In this document: positions 1 to 9,046 of the stretch, in pieces
Numbering within the stretch: position 1 is the stretch's first letter
How the letters are laid out: each line of letters opens with the position of its first letter
Origin: Spirochaetales bacterium
GTDB taxonomy: Bacteria > Spirochaetota > Leptospiria > Leptospirales > Leptonemataceae
NCBI GenBank assembly: GCA_015075425.1
Contig: JABTUL010000001.1
Coordinates: 496,001-560,000, forward strand
DNA: 64,000 nucleotides
Direction: 5' to 3'
Program-made: the position numbers and the translations under genes
Notes under the pieces: generated by a model
Databases searched by the model: none
What the model was told of the DNA's origin: nothing
What the model saw: the letters and a program-made list of their open reading frames with translations, nothing else

Positions 1-588
1 GAACGGTCCCGGCGGATCAATGACATCACCCGGGTGATCAATGAAATTTCCGATCGCACCAACCTGCTTTCTCTGAACGCGGCGATTGAAGCGGCGCGCG
101 CCGGAGATGCCGGTCGCGGCTTTGCCGTCGTGGCCGATGAAATTTCCAAGCTGGCCGCAATTACGGTGAAAAGTGTTAAAGAAATCAATGAGCTGGTCCG
201 CTCGACAGATGTTGCCATTGATCGCGGCAGTGCGATGGTGGAAGCAACCACCTCGTCATTGCAAGAAATTGTCAGCCGGGTCAGTGAGATCAGCGGTGCG
301 GCTACCGGTGTATTGCAGGCGATTGAAACTCAAGACGCGAATTCGGATACGATTTCCACCCATATGGCAGACATTTCCATTGCCGCCGCAGAGATCCGCA
401 CGGCAACAGCAGAGCAGCGCAGCACTGCCGGTGAGATCAGCCGCAGTGTTTTTGACGTTTCTACGGAAGCCCAGCAGGTAGCCGATGCTTCCCGGGAGGT
501 TGCTGAACTTTCGGCGCGTCTGGTGGAAGAGGCAGAATCCTTGCGCCGGGAAGCCAGCCGTTTTCAGACCGGCAGCAGGCAGGCTTAA
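1..588 (+). CDS. Methyl-accepting chemotaxis protein, C-terminal part (5' truncated)
   Basis: This is the signalling end of a chemoreceptor that would control the CheA/CheW array at the membrane. The reading frame is open from the first base, so the N-terminal sensor and membrane part lie outside the window. The visible part has the highly conserved hairpin tip ([20 protein letters not shown], then [12 protein letters not shown]). It is followed by about 120 residues of heptad-rich coiled coil ending in RFQTGSRQA. No C-terminal CheR-tethering pentapeptide is seen. An internal GTG at 34 is only a mid-gene codon. The family assignment is secure; the ligand cannot be inferred. Confidence 0.95.
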   Translation, partial: ERSRRINDITRVINEISDRTNLLSLNAAIEAARAGDAGRGFAVVADEISKLAAITVKSVKEINELVRSTDVAIDRGSAMVEATTSSLQEIVSRVSEISGAATGVLQAIETQDANSDTISTHMADISIAAAEIRTATAEQRSTAGEISRSVFDVSTEAQQVADASREVAELSARLVEEAESLRREASRFQTGSRQA

Positions 589-626
589 TCACTTTACAGG
601 GCATGCGAGCCGGGACAACTGGTAGT

Positions 627-1541
627 ATGGAACATCTGGCCAGGTACAAAAGCTGGAAGGAGCGCATCATCCTTTATTCCAAAGGTGTGGCCATGGGCGT
701 TGCGGATGCGATTCCCGGAGTTTCCGGTGGAACCATCGCTCTGATTTCCGGAATCTATGAACATCTTATTTTAGCCATCAGTTCCGTGAGAGTCCATCAT
801 GCCTGGACCGTGCCGCAGATCGTTCTGCCTTCCCGTCGTAAAGAAGCCCTGAGCGACTTGCTTTCCATCCACTGGAGTTTTCTGATTCCTCTGCTTGCCG
901 GCATTGCAACCGGGCTACTGTCTGTGGCCGGGATCATGCCGATTCTGATTCGGGATTATCCTTTCTACACTTTTTCCTTTTTCTTTGGTCTGATCCTTTT
1001 TTCCGTCTGGATTCCCTTCCGGGCCATGGAAAAGAGGCCGCGCGAAATTCTCCTCCTTCTCCTGTTTGCTGGTCTGACCTTCTACGTGGTGGGTCTCGAT
1101 CAATATTTTTCCGGCAGCACAGCGTTGCCCTATGTTTTTTTTTCCGGAGCGGTTGCCATCTGTGCGATGATCCTGCCCGGAATTTCCGGTGCTTATATTC
1201 TCGTGCTTCTGGGCGAATACGATTTGATTTTATCAGCCCTTCATGAAAGAGAATTTACCATCATACTGGTTTTTATCGCCGGCCTGCTTACCGGGATTCT
1301 TTCTTTTATACAATTGCTAAAAATTTTGCTCGATCGCTACCACAGTCTGACCATGGCTGCACTCACCGGAATTCTGGTGGGCAGTCTGCGCAAACTCTGG
1401 CCATTTGATTATATACAAGAAAATCAAGTGATTCCCTATGCGCCGCTTGTGGCTCTGGGCCTGATTGTGGCCGGGTCGCTGACCATCATGGTGATGGAAT
1501 GGCTCTCGATCAGGCTCAAAGACCCGGAACCGCCTTATTGA
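627..1541 (+). CDS. DUF368 family polytopic membrane protein
   Basis: The protein has about 304 residues and eight or so hydrophobic segments. The DUF368 signature follows a short N-terminus (GVADAIPGVSGGTIALISG, about residues 24-42), and a second related glycine-rich element occurs mid-protein (MILPGISGAYILVLLGEYD). This repeated P-G-(V/I)-S-G element is typical of the family. Some members have been linked to polyprenyl-phosphate flipping across the inner membrane; that role is inferred here only from family membership. An upstream in-frame ATG at 603 would add eight residues. Neither start has a strong ribosome site, and I prefer 627 because it gives the usual short cytoplasmic N-terminus. 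Confidence 0.88.
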   Translation: MEHLARYKSWKERIILYSKGVAMGVADAIPGVSGGTIALISGIYEHLILAISSVRVHHAWTVPQIVLPSRRKEALSDLLSIHWSFLIPLLAGIATGLLSVAGIMPILIRDYPFYTFSFFFGLILFSVWIPFRAMEKRPREILLLLLFAGLTFYVVGLDQYFSGSTALPYVFFSGAVAICAMILPGISGAYILVLLGEYDLILSALHEREFTIILVFIAGLLTGILSFIQLLKILLDRYHSLTMAALTGILVGSLRKLWPFDYIQENQVIPYAPLVALGLIVAGSLTIMVMEWLSIRLKDPEPPY

Positions 1542-1544
1542 TCC

Positions 1545-2873
1545 ATGTCCGCGTCCATCATCGCATCGCTGCGAGAGCTTTTTGCCCGTGATACCACTGC
1601 CCTTCTGGAAGAGGTCGACTCCACTTTAGCCACAGATCGCACGAAAATTTCCGGTCAGGCGCTGGCTCTGGTGCGCCCCGACCGTGAAGAAGACATCTGT
1701 AAGCTTGTGGGTCTGGCCCGTGAGTTCCATTTTTCCCTGGTCCCCTCCGGTGGCCGTACAGGTCTGGCCGGTGGAGCCGTTGCCGTAAGTGATCGACCGG
1801 TTGTGCTGCTCTCTTTTTCGCGCCTTGCCGCCTTCAAATCATTCGATCCGCATACGGCCAGCATCACAGTCGGGGCGGGAATGACCCTGGCAGAGCTGCA
1901 AAGACAGGCGCTGGAACGGGGATATTTTTTTCCGGTAGATTTTGCCGCAGCCGGCACAGCACAGGTCGGCGGTGCCATTGCCACCAATGCGGGCGGCATT
2001 CATTTCTTGCGCTACGGCGGGATGCGTTCCCGTGTTCGTGGACTGCGCTGTATCAACGGTCGTGGCGATCTGCTCTCTTTTCCGGGCGAAGTTTTAAAAA
2101 ACAACACAGGTTACGATCTCAAGGAGTTGATCATTGGCTCAGAAGGGACCCTGGCCCTGGTTACGGAAGCAACGTTAGGTCTTTCGCGACCTCCGGGTGA
2201 ACTGGCCCTGGCTCTGGCCGCTTTTTCCGACTTTGATCAAGTTTTACAACTTCTGGAAGATACGCGTCCCTATGATTTACATGCCTTTGAATGTTTTGAC
2301 GCAGAGTCATTGCTCAGAGTAATGAACCATTTGCAGATCGGTGCGCCCTTTACCCGGAAATTTCCCTGGTACGCGCTGCTGGAATTTGAAATGCCCGGGC
2401 CGGAACCACTGGAGCGGCTTTCCCTTCTGGAACATTGCCGGCTGGTGGAAACAGCAGGAAAACGTAAGGACCTCTGGCGCTATCGCGAAGCGATCAGTGA
2501 GAGTATACACGGTGAGGTGGGCAGCAAGCAGGATGTTTCGCTGCCGCCGCGGATGCTGTCTGCATTTGTAAAGGAAATTCGGGCGCTTGCGCATTCCCTG
2601 GACCTCACTCTGTGCATTTTTGGCCATGTGGCGGACGGCAATCTGCATGTGAATGTGCTGGGGGGGGAAGCGGCCGCGCTTTCTCTTTCAGAAGAGATCC
2701 TGAGAAGGGTTCGTGACCTGGGTGGTTCCATCAGTGCTGAGCATGGAATCGGCCTGTTGAAAAAAACCTGGTTGCCCTATACCCGCAGCCCGGCGGAAAT
2801 CGAGATCATGCGACAGGTCAAACGTGTCTTTGATCCCGATCTGGTGCTCAATCCCGGCAAAATTTTCGACTGA
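1545..2873 (+). CDS. FAD-linked oxidase of the GlcD / D-lactate dehydrogenase family
   Basis: A 442-residue flavoenzyme expected to oxidise a D-2-hydroxy acid (glycolate, D-lactate or D-2-hydroxyglutarate). The FAD-binding PCMH domain shows PSGGRTGLAGG near residue 67 and GGAIATNAGGIHFLRYGG near residue 143. The C-terminal cap domain shows GHVADGNLHVNV near residue 360 and SAEHGIGLLKKTWL near residue 397. These match the HxxxGNxH and EHGxG elements of GlcD/DLD enzymes. No GlcE, GlcF or iron-sulfur partner is adjacent, so it is probably a stand-alone dehydrogenase. It begins three bases after the DUF368 stop, suggesting cotranscription. The exact substrate is not determinable. Confidence 0.92.
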   Translation: MSASIIASLRELFARDTTALLEEVDSTLATDRTKISGQALALVRPDREEDICKLVGLAREFHFSLVPSGGRTGLAGGAVAVSDRPVVLLSFSRLAAFKSFDPHTASITVGAGMTLAELQRQALERGYFFPVDFAAAGTAQVGGAIATNAGGIHFLRYGGMRSRVRGLRCINGRGDLLSFPGEVLKNNTGYDLKELIIGSEGTLALVTEATLGLSRPPGELALALAAFSDFDQVLQLLEDTRPYDLHAFECFDAESLLRVMNHLQIGAPFTRKFPWYALLEFEMPGPEPLERLSLLEHCRLVETAGKRKDLWRYREAISESIHGEVGSKQDVSLPPRMLSAFVKEIRALAHSLDLTLCIFGHVADGNLHVNVLGGEAAALSLSEEILRRVRDLGGSISAEHGIGLLKKTWLPYTRSPAEIEIMRQVKRVFDPDLVLNPGKIFD

Positions 2874-2915
2874 AAAAGGATCGCACACTCAGCGGTCCTT
2901 TATTTGATTCACTGC

Positions 2916-4250
2916 ATGAGAAGAATGCTGGCCCTGCTGGTTCTGTTTTTGTTGTGGAGCGCTGGTGTGACCGGTCAGGAGCCGGAAAAACCTTTTGTTC
3001 TTAAAGTTGTTATCAGTGAGGCTATTACTCCCTCCAGCCTGGATCGCCTGGAAACCGCACTTCACGAGGCCGAGCGCCGCAAGGCGCGTGCATTGCTCAT
3101 CGCGCTGAACACCCCGGGCGGCCTGATGAGTTCCATGGATGATATGATCCGCTTGATCCTTTCTTCACCTGTTCCCGTCATCACCTATGTTTCCCCCCCG
3201 GGTTCCTATTCCGGATCCGCCGGAGTTTTTATCATGTACGCTTCGCATGTTGCGGCGATGGCACCGGCCACCAATATCGGTTCTGCCACTCCGGTCAGTA
3301 TGGGCGGCGCACCGGAAGATGCTTCCGGCAGTGATGAGATTCCCGAGGAAGCGGGAAAGAGCGATGCCGTGAACATGAAACGCAAAACCATGAATCATGC
3401 CCTGGCGCAGATTCGGAGTCTGGCTGAGTACCACGGTCGGAATCGGAACTTTGCCGAACGCGCCATCACGCATGCGGAAAATGTAACTTCCAGTCAGGCC
3501 CTGGCCATCCGGGCCATCGATCTTGTAGCGGAATCAGAACAGCAATTGCTGGAACGTCTGGAAGGCAGGCAGGTACGCACTCTGCCGGCTCCCACAACTC
3601 TTTCTTTCAAGGATGTTGCGATTGTAGAAATGGAAAGCGATACGCGCAGCAAAGTTCTGGCTCTGCTGGCCAATCCCACTCTGGCCTACTTTTTGCTTAT
3701 GCTGGGAATGCTCGGAATCTGGGCGGAAATCCAGTATCCGGGAACCATCTTCCCTGGCGTCATCGGGGCCATCTGCTTTCTTCTGGGTCTTTATGCGATG
3801 CAGACTCTGTCCGTGGATTATACCGGAATTGCTTTGATCGCTCTTGCTCTTGTGCTCTTTGTTCTGGAAATTCATATCACCAGCTACGGGCTTCTCTCGA
3901 TTGCGGCAATTGCCTCCCTCTCCCTGGGGTCACTGATGCTCATGCGCGAAGAACGCCTCGAAATGTCTCTGTGGATTGTTGGTTCCACTGTTGCCAGCGT
4001 ATCGGCTTTGATTGTGTTTCTTATGTATAAAGCCGGACAGGTCATGCGACGCAAACCCACCAGCGGTGGCGAAGCACTTCTGGGTCGCGAAGCGACCGTG
4101 GTTCATGCTGTGAAGGAAGACGGTGGTCAGGTTTCTCTTGGCGGTGAGTACTGGAGTGCGCGAACGCGAGGATCGGAAATACCGGTCGGCCAGGCAGTTA
4201 AAGTTGTTGAACGCAGCGGCCTTGTTCTTTTCGTTGAACGAATACATTAG
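2916..4250 (+). CDS. NfeD-type membrane serine protease (long form)
   Basis: About 444 residues. A signal peptide ([17 protein letters not shown]) precedes a ClpP-like protease domain with a serine in SYSGSAGVF and the downstream lysine stretch KRKTMNHA, the usual Ser/Lys dyad region. After roughly residue 250 there are several membrane segments. The C-terminal NfeD OB-fold contains LLGREATVV and ends in [10 protein letters not shown]. Long NfeD proteins cleave and partner with stomatin-type SPFH proteins. The next gene is exactly such a protein, starting 28 bases downstream. A TTG at 2904 and an ATG at 2925 are alternative starts. Confidence 0.92.
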   Translation: MRRMLALLVLFLLWSAGVTGQEPEKPFVLKVVISEAITPSSLDRLETALHEAERRKARALLIALNTPGGLMSSMDDMIRLILSSPVPVITYVSPPGSYSGSAGVFIMYASHVAAMAPATNIGSATPVSMGGAPEDASGSDEIPEEAGKSDAVNMKRKTMNHALAQIRSLAEYHGRNRNFAERAITHAENVTSSQALAIRAIDLVAESEQQLLERLEGRQVRTLPAPTTLSFKDVAIVEMESDTRSKVLALLANPTLAYFLLMLGMLGIWAEIQYPGTIFPGVIGAICFLLGLYAMQTLSVDYTGIALIALALVLFVLEIHITSYGLLSIAAIASLSLGSLMLMREERLEMSLWIVGSTVASVSALIVFLMYKAGQVMRRKPTSGGEALLGREATVVHAVKEDGGQVSLGGEYWSARTRGSEIPVGQAVKVVERSGLVLFVERIH

Positions 4251-4278
4251 TTTGAGATTTTTTAACCGGAGTTTATCG

Positions 4279-5022
4279 ATGACACTTTTTGGCGGCATAG
4301 CAATCCTGCTCGGGCTTTACATTATTGTAAGCGCAGTCCATGTTCTGAAAGAATACGAACGCGGCGTCGTGTTTCGTCTGGGGAGGTTTTCCTCAGTCAA
4401 AGGTCCTGGCCTCATCCTGATTATCCCTTTTCTGGATAAAATCGTCAAGGTCAGTCTGCGCACCGTGGTAATGGACGTTCCGCCGCAGGATGTGATTACC
4501 AAAGACAACGTTTCCATCAAAGTCAATGCTGTCCTGTACTTCCGGGTTGTGGATCCGGAGAAAGCCATTATTGAGGTAGAAGATTTTCTTTACGCAACAT
4601 CCCAGCTTTCCCAGACCACGCTGCGTTCTATTATGGGCGAATCAGAACTCGATGAGATCCTCAGTGAAAGGGAGAAAATCAATTCGCAGTTGCAGCAGGT
4701 CATTGACAAACAATCAGATTCCTGGGGCATCAAGGTCAGCCTTGTGGAAGTGAAACATATTGACCTGCCCAATGAAATGCAGCGCGCCATGGCCCGCCAG
4801 GCGGAAGCGGAACGTTTGCGGCGGGCTAAAGTCATTGCGGCGGAAGGGGAATTTCAGGCCTCTCACAAAATCTCAGAAGCAGCAACCGTGATTGCCCGGG
4901 AGCCGGTAGCCATTCAGCTGCGGTATTTGCAGACGCTTATTGAAATTGCCGGAGACAAGACTTCCACAATTGTCATGCCCATTCCCATTGAACTTGTTGA
5001 AGCACTATTGAAAAAGAAATAG
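4279..5022 (+). CDS. Stomatin-like SPFH (band 7) protein, NfeD partner
   Basis: A 247-residue slipin/stomatin homologue. One N-terminal membrane segment precedes the SPFH domain ([20 protein letters not shown], then [19 protein letters not shown]). The LREIIGExxLDEILxxR-type helix appears as [17 protein letters not shown], and an Ala/Glu-rich helix follows. The start at 4279 is supported by CCGGAG seven bases upstream; the frame stays open further upstream but into the nfeD gene. It likely forms membrane oligomers that are substrates or partners of the NfeD protease encoded just before it, in a widely conserved gene pair. Confidence 0.95.
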   Translation: MTLFGGIAILLGLYIIVSAVHVLKEYERGVVFRLGRFSSVKGPGLILIIPFLDKIVKVSLRTVVMDVPPQDVITKDNVSIKVNAVLYFRVVDPEKAIIEVEDFLYATSQLSQTTLRSIMGESELDEILSEREKINSQLQQVIDKQSDSWGIKVSLVEVKHIDLPNEMQRAMARQAEAERLRRAKVIAAEGEFQASHKISEAATVIAREPVAIQLRYLQTLIEIAGDKTSTIVMPIPIELVEALLKKK

Positions 5023-5035
5023 TTTCTGTCAAAAG

Positions 5036-5053
5036 GGGGGTCGCAAGGCCCCC
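5036..5053 (+). other. GC-rich hairpin with GCAA tetraloop
   Basis: Seven-base-pair stem GGGGGTC / GGCCCCC closed by a GCAA (GNRA-type) loop, lying seven bases before the methyltransferase start. There is no T-run, so it is not an intrinsic terminator. It may shield or position the ribosome site, or stabilise the upstream transcript end. Only the sequence symmetry is observed; the role is inference. Confidence 0.45.
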
Positions 5054-5059
5054 GGTCAC

Positions 5060-5881
5060 ATGAAGAAAATCCCTGCACGTAAAATCCTCACCCGCAAGAA
5101 TGCGGACAAGTTTGCCCTGTATTTAGAATCCGTTCAGAATCCGCCATTTGAGATTGAAGTCATCAATCGGTTCTATCGCGATCGACATAAGACCGGGGCC
5201 ACGCTCTTTAAGGAAGATTTTTGCGGAACTTTTATGCTTTGCTGCGAGTGGGTCAAGCGTTCCTCACAGAATCAGGCTTTCGGGATCGATCTGGATGAGC
5301 CAACTCTGGATTACGGCAGAAAGCACCATTTCAGCCAGCTAAGCGATGATCAAAAAAATCGGCTGGTACTGCGCAAAGCCAACGTGCTCGATGTTACCGG
5401 TCCCGCCGTGGATATTGTGGCCGCTCTGAATTTTTCCTACTGGCTTTTCAAAACGCGTGAAGAATTGCTTGCCTACTTCAAGAAGGCACGTGCATCCCTG
5501 CGACCCGGAGGCATGCTGGTTCTTGACGCCTTTGGTGGCTCCAACAGTTATCTGGAAGTCAAAGAGCGCCGGCGTCTCAAAGGTTTCAACTATGTCTGGG
5601 AGCATGCACATTTCAATCCGGTTACTTCTGAACTGCAGTGCAAGATTCATTTTGAGTTTCGCGATGGAACAATGTGGAAGAACGCTTTTACATACGATTG
5701 GCGGCTGTGGACCCTGCCGGAGATACGCGAACTTCTGCTGGAAGCTGGCTTTAAGACTTTTACCGTTTACTGGGAAGGTACGGACCCCAAAACCGGCCGT
5801 GGCAATGCTGTGTATCGGCCAACTAAAAGCGGAGAAGCCTGCGTTTCCTGGGTTTCCTATATTGTTAGCTTTCGCGATTGA
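5060..5881 (+). CDS. Class I SAM-dependent methyltransferase
   Basis: A 273-residue soluble protein. The Rossmann methyltransferase core is recognisable. Motif I is divergent (KEDFCGTFMLCCEWV, about residues 52-66). It is followed by an acidic strand end (AFGIDLDEPTLDYG), a LRKANVLDV strand, and a post-motif LRPGGMLVLDAFGG. The C-terminal beta-hairpin region is rich in aromatic residues. The substrate is unknown; members of this type act on small molecules or proteins. It follows the stomatin gene by 37 bases, separated by a GC-rich hairpin. Confidence 0.85.
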   Translation: MKKIPARKILTRKNADKFALYLESVQNPPFEIEVINRFYRDRHKTGATLFKEDFCGTFMLCCEWVKRSSQNQAFGIDLDEPTLDYGRKHHFSQLSDDQKNRLVLRKANVLDVTGPAVDIVAALNFSYWLFKTREELLAYFKKARASLRPGGMLVLDAFGGSNSYLEVKERRRLKGFNYVWEHAHFNPVTSELQCKIHFEFRDGTMWKNAFTYDWRLWTLPEIRELLLEAGFKTFTVYWEGTDPKTGRGNAVYRPTKSGEACVSWVSYIVSFRD

Positions 5882-5887
5882 GGGCAA

Positions 5888-5906
5888 AAAAGCCGGGAAG
5901 GCTTTT
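5888..5906. terminator. Bidirectional intrinsic terminator candidate
   Basis: AAAAGCC, loop GGGAA, GGCTTTT: a seven-base-pair inverted repeat with A-rich and T-rich flanks on opposite sides. It sits exactly between two convergent genes (stops at 5881 and 5906), which suits termination in both directions. Confidence 0.55.
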
Positions 5907-6268
5907 CAGTGCACAAGCGTGGATAGCTTTCCGCGAAAAATAAAAAATACCGCTGCTACCATGCACAGCCCGGCCCAGAGATAGTCCAGGGTAATCTTTT
6001 CTTTCATATAGAATACGGAAAAGGGCAAAAAGACACTCAGGGTAATCACTTCCTGCATAATCTTGAGCTGGCCCACGTTCATCACAGTGTGCCCGATTCG
6101 GTTGGCCGGTACCTGCAACACGTACTCAAAAAAAGCGATTCCCCAGCTCACCAGAATGGCATAGTAGTACGGGGCTGTGGCCAGAGTGCGCAGATGGCCG
6201 TACCAAGCAAAGGTCATAAAAATATTGCTACAGATGAGTAAAACAATTGTGGCCAGATAGGGGTTCAT
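5906..6268 (-). CDS. DUF486 / DMT-like small membrane protein
   Basis: A 120-residue protein with four hydrophobic helices. It starts MNPYLATIVLLICSNIFMTF and contains the characteristic WYGHL, FFEYVLQVPANRIG and KIMQEVITLSVF segments of the DUF486 family, a relative of drug/metabolite transporters. The start at 6268 is chosen because GAGG lies about six bases upstream and a full helix begins there; a longer open frame upstream runs into the acyl-CoA dehydrogenase gene. Its role is unknown. It is placed eight bases after the acyl-CoA dehydrogenase and probably shares its transcript. Confidence 0.88.
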   Translation of the reverse strand: MNPYLATIVLLICSNIFMTFAWYGHLRTLATAPYYYAILVSWGIAFFEYVLQVPANRIGHTVMNVGQLKIMQEVITLSVFLPFSVFYMKEKITLDYLWAGLCMVAAVFFIFRGKLSTLVH

Positions 6269-6275
6269 GCAAGCC

Positions 6276-7460
6276 TCAAGGAGAGCTATAGTGTTTGCGT
6301 AAATCAGCGGCGATGTTCTTTTGCATGGCTTCGTTGGTGCCGCCACCGATGCTGAATAGAATGGCATCGCGGAGCATTCGTTCCACGGGATATTCTCGTG
6401 TGTATCCATAGCCACCCAGAACCTGAATCGCATTGCGGGCCACGCGTTCTGCCATTTGCGTGGCTACAAGTTTGGCTGACGCTGCTCCCAGAGAGTTGCG
6501 CTCATCCGGGTGAATCTTGTAGGCAGTCTGGTAAACCAGAGCGCGGGCTGCGCTGTAGTCGGCAAAACTTTCTGCCAGCAGTCTTTGTATCTGTCCATGA
6601 GATATGATGGGTTTGCCAAAGCTTGAGCGCTCTGTGGCGTAACGACCCATGACGTCGATGCAGCGCCTGGCAATACCGATAGATTGCGCGGCCAGGGTAA
6701 CACGTTCGATTTCCAGATTGCGCATCATTGATGTGATGCCCCCATTTTCCTGACCCACCAGATTTTCCGCCGGTACTTCAAGGTCCTCGAAGTGTAACAC
6801 AGAAGTACTGGAGGCCTTGATGCCCATCTTCTCTTCTTTTTTGCCCACGCTGAAGCCCGGAAATGTGCGTTCGATGATGAAGCTGGTAATTTCTTTGCGA
6901 TCTTTATGGTCCATTTTGGCGTAAACCAGAAAGTAATCCGCTTCCGGTCCGTTGGTGATGAACTGCTTGGCACCATTCAGAATGTAACGGTCCCCTTTTT
7001 TCACGGCAGTGGTCGCAAGGCCCAGGACATCGGTGCCCACACCGGGTTCTGTCATGCCCATGCCGCCAATGCAGCGACCATCGAGAACTCCGGGAAGGTA
7101 GCGTCGTTTTTGTTCATCGCTGGCATTGACAAAGACATTATTCACAAAGAGAATTTCATGAGCCAGATACGACAGGGTAAAGGCCGGGTCGCTGCGACTG
7201 AATTCTTCATGGATGATAACTTCTGCCAGGGCATCCATTCCATGTCCGCCATAGTCCGTAGAAACCGTCAGACCAAAGAGACCCAGCTCCTGTCCCAGGC
7301 GGCGAAATAGAGCGATGTTGAAGGTTTCCTTTTCATCATGCTCTTTAGCCTGTTCCTCCAGACTCTGGGTGGAAAAATCTTCCGCGATCTGGCGCAACTG
7401 CCGGTGTTCTTCTGTGGGGGCAAACAGGTCAAAACGGGCTCTACTCAGGGTGGTGCTCAT
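6276..7460 (-). CDS. Acyl-CoA dehydrogenase
   Basis: A 394-residue flavoprotein of beta-oxidation that introduces the alpha-beta double bond in acyl-CoA. The FAD/substrate motifs are clear: GMTEPGVGTDV near residue 136, ILNGAKQFITNGPEAD, and the C-terminal QVLGGYGYTREYPVERMLRDA. The family's catalytic glutamate is not certain from inspection: the position corresponding to Glu376 of medium-chain enzymes falls near GGGTNEAMQ. It is divergent from the MATE exporter. Leptospires live on fatty acids, so several such genes are expected; chain-length preference cannot be read from sequence. Confidence 0.93.
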   Translation of the reverse strand: MSTTLSRARFDLFAPTEEHRQLRQIAEDFSTQSLEEQAKEHDEKETFNIALFRRLGQELGLFGLTVSTDYGGHGMDALAEVIIHEEFSRSDPAFTLSYLAHEILFVNNVFVNASDEQKRRYLPGVLDGRCIGGMGMTEPGVGTDVLGLATTAVKKGDRYILNGAKQFITNGPEADYFLVYAKMDHKDRKEITSFIIERTFPGFSVGKKEEKMGIKASSTSVLHFEDLEVPAENLVGQENGGITSMMRNLEIERVTLAAQSIGIARRCIDVMGRYATERSSFGKPIISHGQIQRLLAESFADYSAARALVYQTAYKIHPDERNSLGAASAKLVATQMAERVARNAIQVLGGYGYTREYPVERMLRDAILFSIGGGTNEAMQKNIAADLRKHYSSP

Positions 7461-7539
7461 AGTTGCAGTCTGCCCTGTGGCCCGGACCGGTAAAGAAGAT
7501 TTTGCTTTGCCTGGAAAATCGTTTCAACTACCTGGCCCG

Positions 7540-8901
7540 ATGGAAAAAACGAAATCGCCGGGTTCGTTTGCAGAGCTGTTTCCTCTCGCCTTTCCGATTG
7601 TACTGTCTCAGGCCATAGACGTGGCCATGATTTTTTGTGACCGCTATTTCCTTTCCCGGCTGGGCCGGGAGCCCCTGGCAGCCACACTGACGGGCGGACT
7701 TTTGGTATTTTTATTGAGTACTTTTATGATTGGCACTCTGGGCCAACTCACTCCTCTGGTTTCGCAGTACCGTGGTGCCGGGCAGAAGGACCGATGCGTG
7801 CGCGTGGTTCATCAGGGTTTGTTCCTCTGTCTTGTGGTTCCGCCCCTTTTGCTTATTGTAGCGTATCTGGGAGCCCCTCTGCTTATCGCTTTTTTTGCTC
7901 ATGAGGAGTCTCTGGCTCAAAATGAGCTGCGCTATTTTCGCATCCTGAGTTTTACGGTGCTTACGACATCGCTGCGTCAGGTCTTTGCCAATTTTTTCAT
8001 TGGTCTGGGCCGCAGTCGCATTGTGACCTTGGCGTCTGTCAGCGGCTTCTTTTTGAACCTGCCTCTTGCTTACGGTTTGATTTTTGGAGAATTCGGTCTG
8101 CCCGCCCTGGGAATAGAAGGAGCAGCTCTCGGCACAGTCATCGCCAGCGTCATGCCCGTACTGATTCTGGGCGCTGCCTTCTTAACCAGAGAAATGCGGG
8201 ACGAATACAGGACGTCATCACGACCGTCGCTAAACCCGGTTTTGCTCTTTCAGTTGCTGCGCTACGGTTTTCCTGCGGGCATGGAAATGCTGGTCAATGT
8301 TTCTGGATTTTTATTCTTCACGATGCTGATGTATTCTTTTTCTCCCGATGTTGCCGCAGCAACGACGATTGTTCTCAATTGGGACATGGTGTGCTTTGTT
8401 CCCTTACTGGGAGTGAGTCAGGCTGTGGGCGGCCTGGTGGGTAAGTATCTGGGTGCGCAAAGACCGGAACTGGCTCTACGTTCAGCCTGGAACAGTTTGA
8501 AAATTGGCTGGGGCTATGCTTGCTTGATTACTTTTTCTTATTTAATGTTTACCGACTTCCTTATCCACCTGTTTGCACCGGTAAAGGACGCCTCCTTCAG
8601 CGGTGTTTTGCCCTATGCCCGGATTATGCTGCAGATCTCCTGTTTTTACTTTCTCTTTGACGCAACCTATTCCGTACTTGGTGGCATATTGAAAGGTGCG
8701 GGTGATACCCTCTGGACGATGGCGGTTTCTAACAGCTTTATGTGGACTTGTGCGCTCACGATTTATTTCAGTCGCGATGCTACCGGTTTAACTCCGGTGG
8801 GAGCCTGGATCATTTTGACGGTGATGGTCTTTTTGCTGGGGACTGTCTATTTCTGGCGTTTTACCCGGCGCGGCTGGCTGCATCGGCTCATGATTGAGTA
8901 A
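7540..8901 (+). CDS. MATE family multidrug/cation antiporter
   Basis: A 453-residue protein with about twelve hydrophobic segments. It starts MEKTKSPGSFAELFPLAFPI and has the MATE hallmarks of two related six-helix halves (LSQAIDVAMIFCDRYFLSRL early, GFPAGMEMLVNVSGF at the start of the second half). It also has a QxxGGLVGKYLGA element. It would export drugs or organic cations using a sodium or proton gradient. The frame is open upstream to 7315 but that part lies over the divergent dehydrogenase gene, so the ATG at 7540 is the sensible start. There is no clear ribosome site. Confidence 0.92.
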   Translation: MEKTKSPGSFAELFPLAFPIVLSQAIDVAMIFCDRYFLSRLGREPLAATLTGGLLVFLLSTFMIGTLGQLTPLVSQYRGAGQKDRCVRVVHQGLFLCLVVPPLLLIVAYLGAPLLIAFFAHEESLAQNELRYFRILSFTVLTTSLRQVFANFFIGLGRSRIVTLASVSGFFLNLPLAYGLIFGEFGLPALGIEGAALGTVIASVMPVLILGAAFLTREMRDEYRTSSRPSLNPVLLFQLLRYGFPAGMEMLVNVSGFLFFTMLMYSFSPDVAAATTIVLNWDMVCFVPLLGVSQAVGGLVGKYLGAQRPELALRSAWNSLKIGWGYACLITFSYLMFTDFLIHLFAPVKDASFSGVLPYARIMLQISCFYFLFDATYSVLGGILKGAGDTLWTMAVSNSFMWTCALTIYFSRDATGLTPVGAWIILTVMVFLLGTVYFWRFTRRGWLHRLMIE

Positions 8902-9046
8902 AGATGCCCGTCGCGTACCCGCTCTTGCAGGTTTCCGGGGCCTGCCCCTTTCCGGACGGGAAAAGCCGGCAAAACGCGGGTGCACCCGATGCCGGTAATC
9001 CAGGATCATCTTGACTCCAGCTTCCGTTCAATATTTCAGGAGTATC
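8902..9046. other. Structured intergenic region, no gene
   Basis: A 145-base gap rich in inverted repeats: CCGGC (around 8965) pairs with GCCGG (around 8991) around an internal GGGTGCACCC palindrome, and TTTCCGG...CCGGA repeats lie before it. There is no T-run and no coding frame with family resemblance. It could be a structured leader for the acyl-CoA dehydrogenase-like gene that follows. I recognise no known RNA family. Confidence 0.35.

Noticed and set aside
4123-4278. Upstream extension of the stomatin gene in the open frame
   Set aside because: It lies wholly over the nfeD 3' end and has no ribosome site; CCGGAG before 4279 and the natural helix start there fit the family.
7315-7539. 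N-terminal extension of the MATE protein
   Set aside because: It is antisense to the acyl-CoA dehydrogenase coding sequence and Cys/Ser-rich; the MATE fold begins just after the ATG at 7540.
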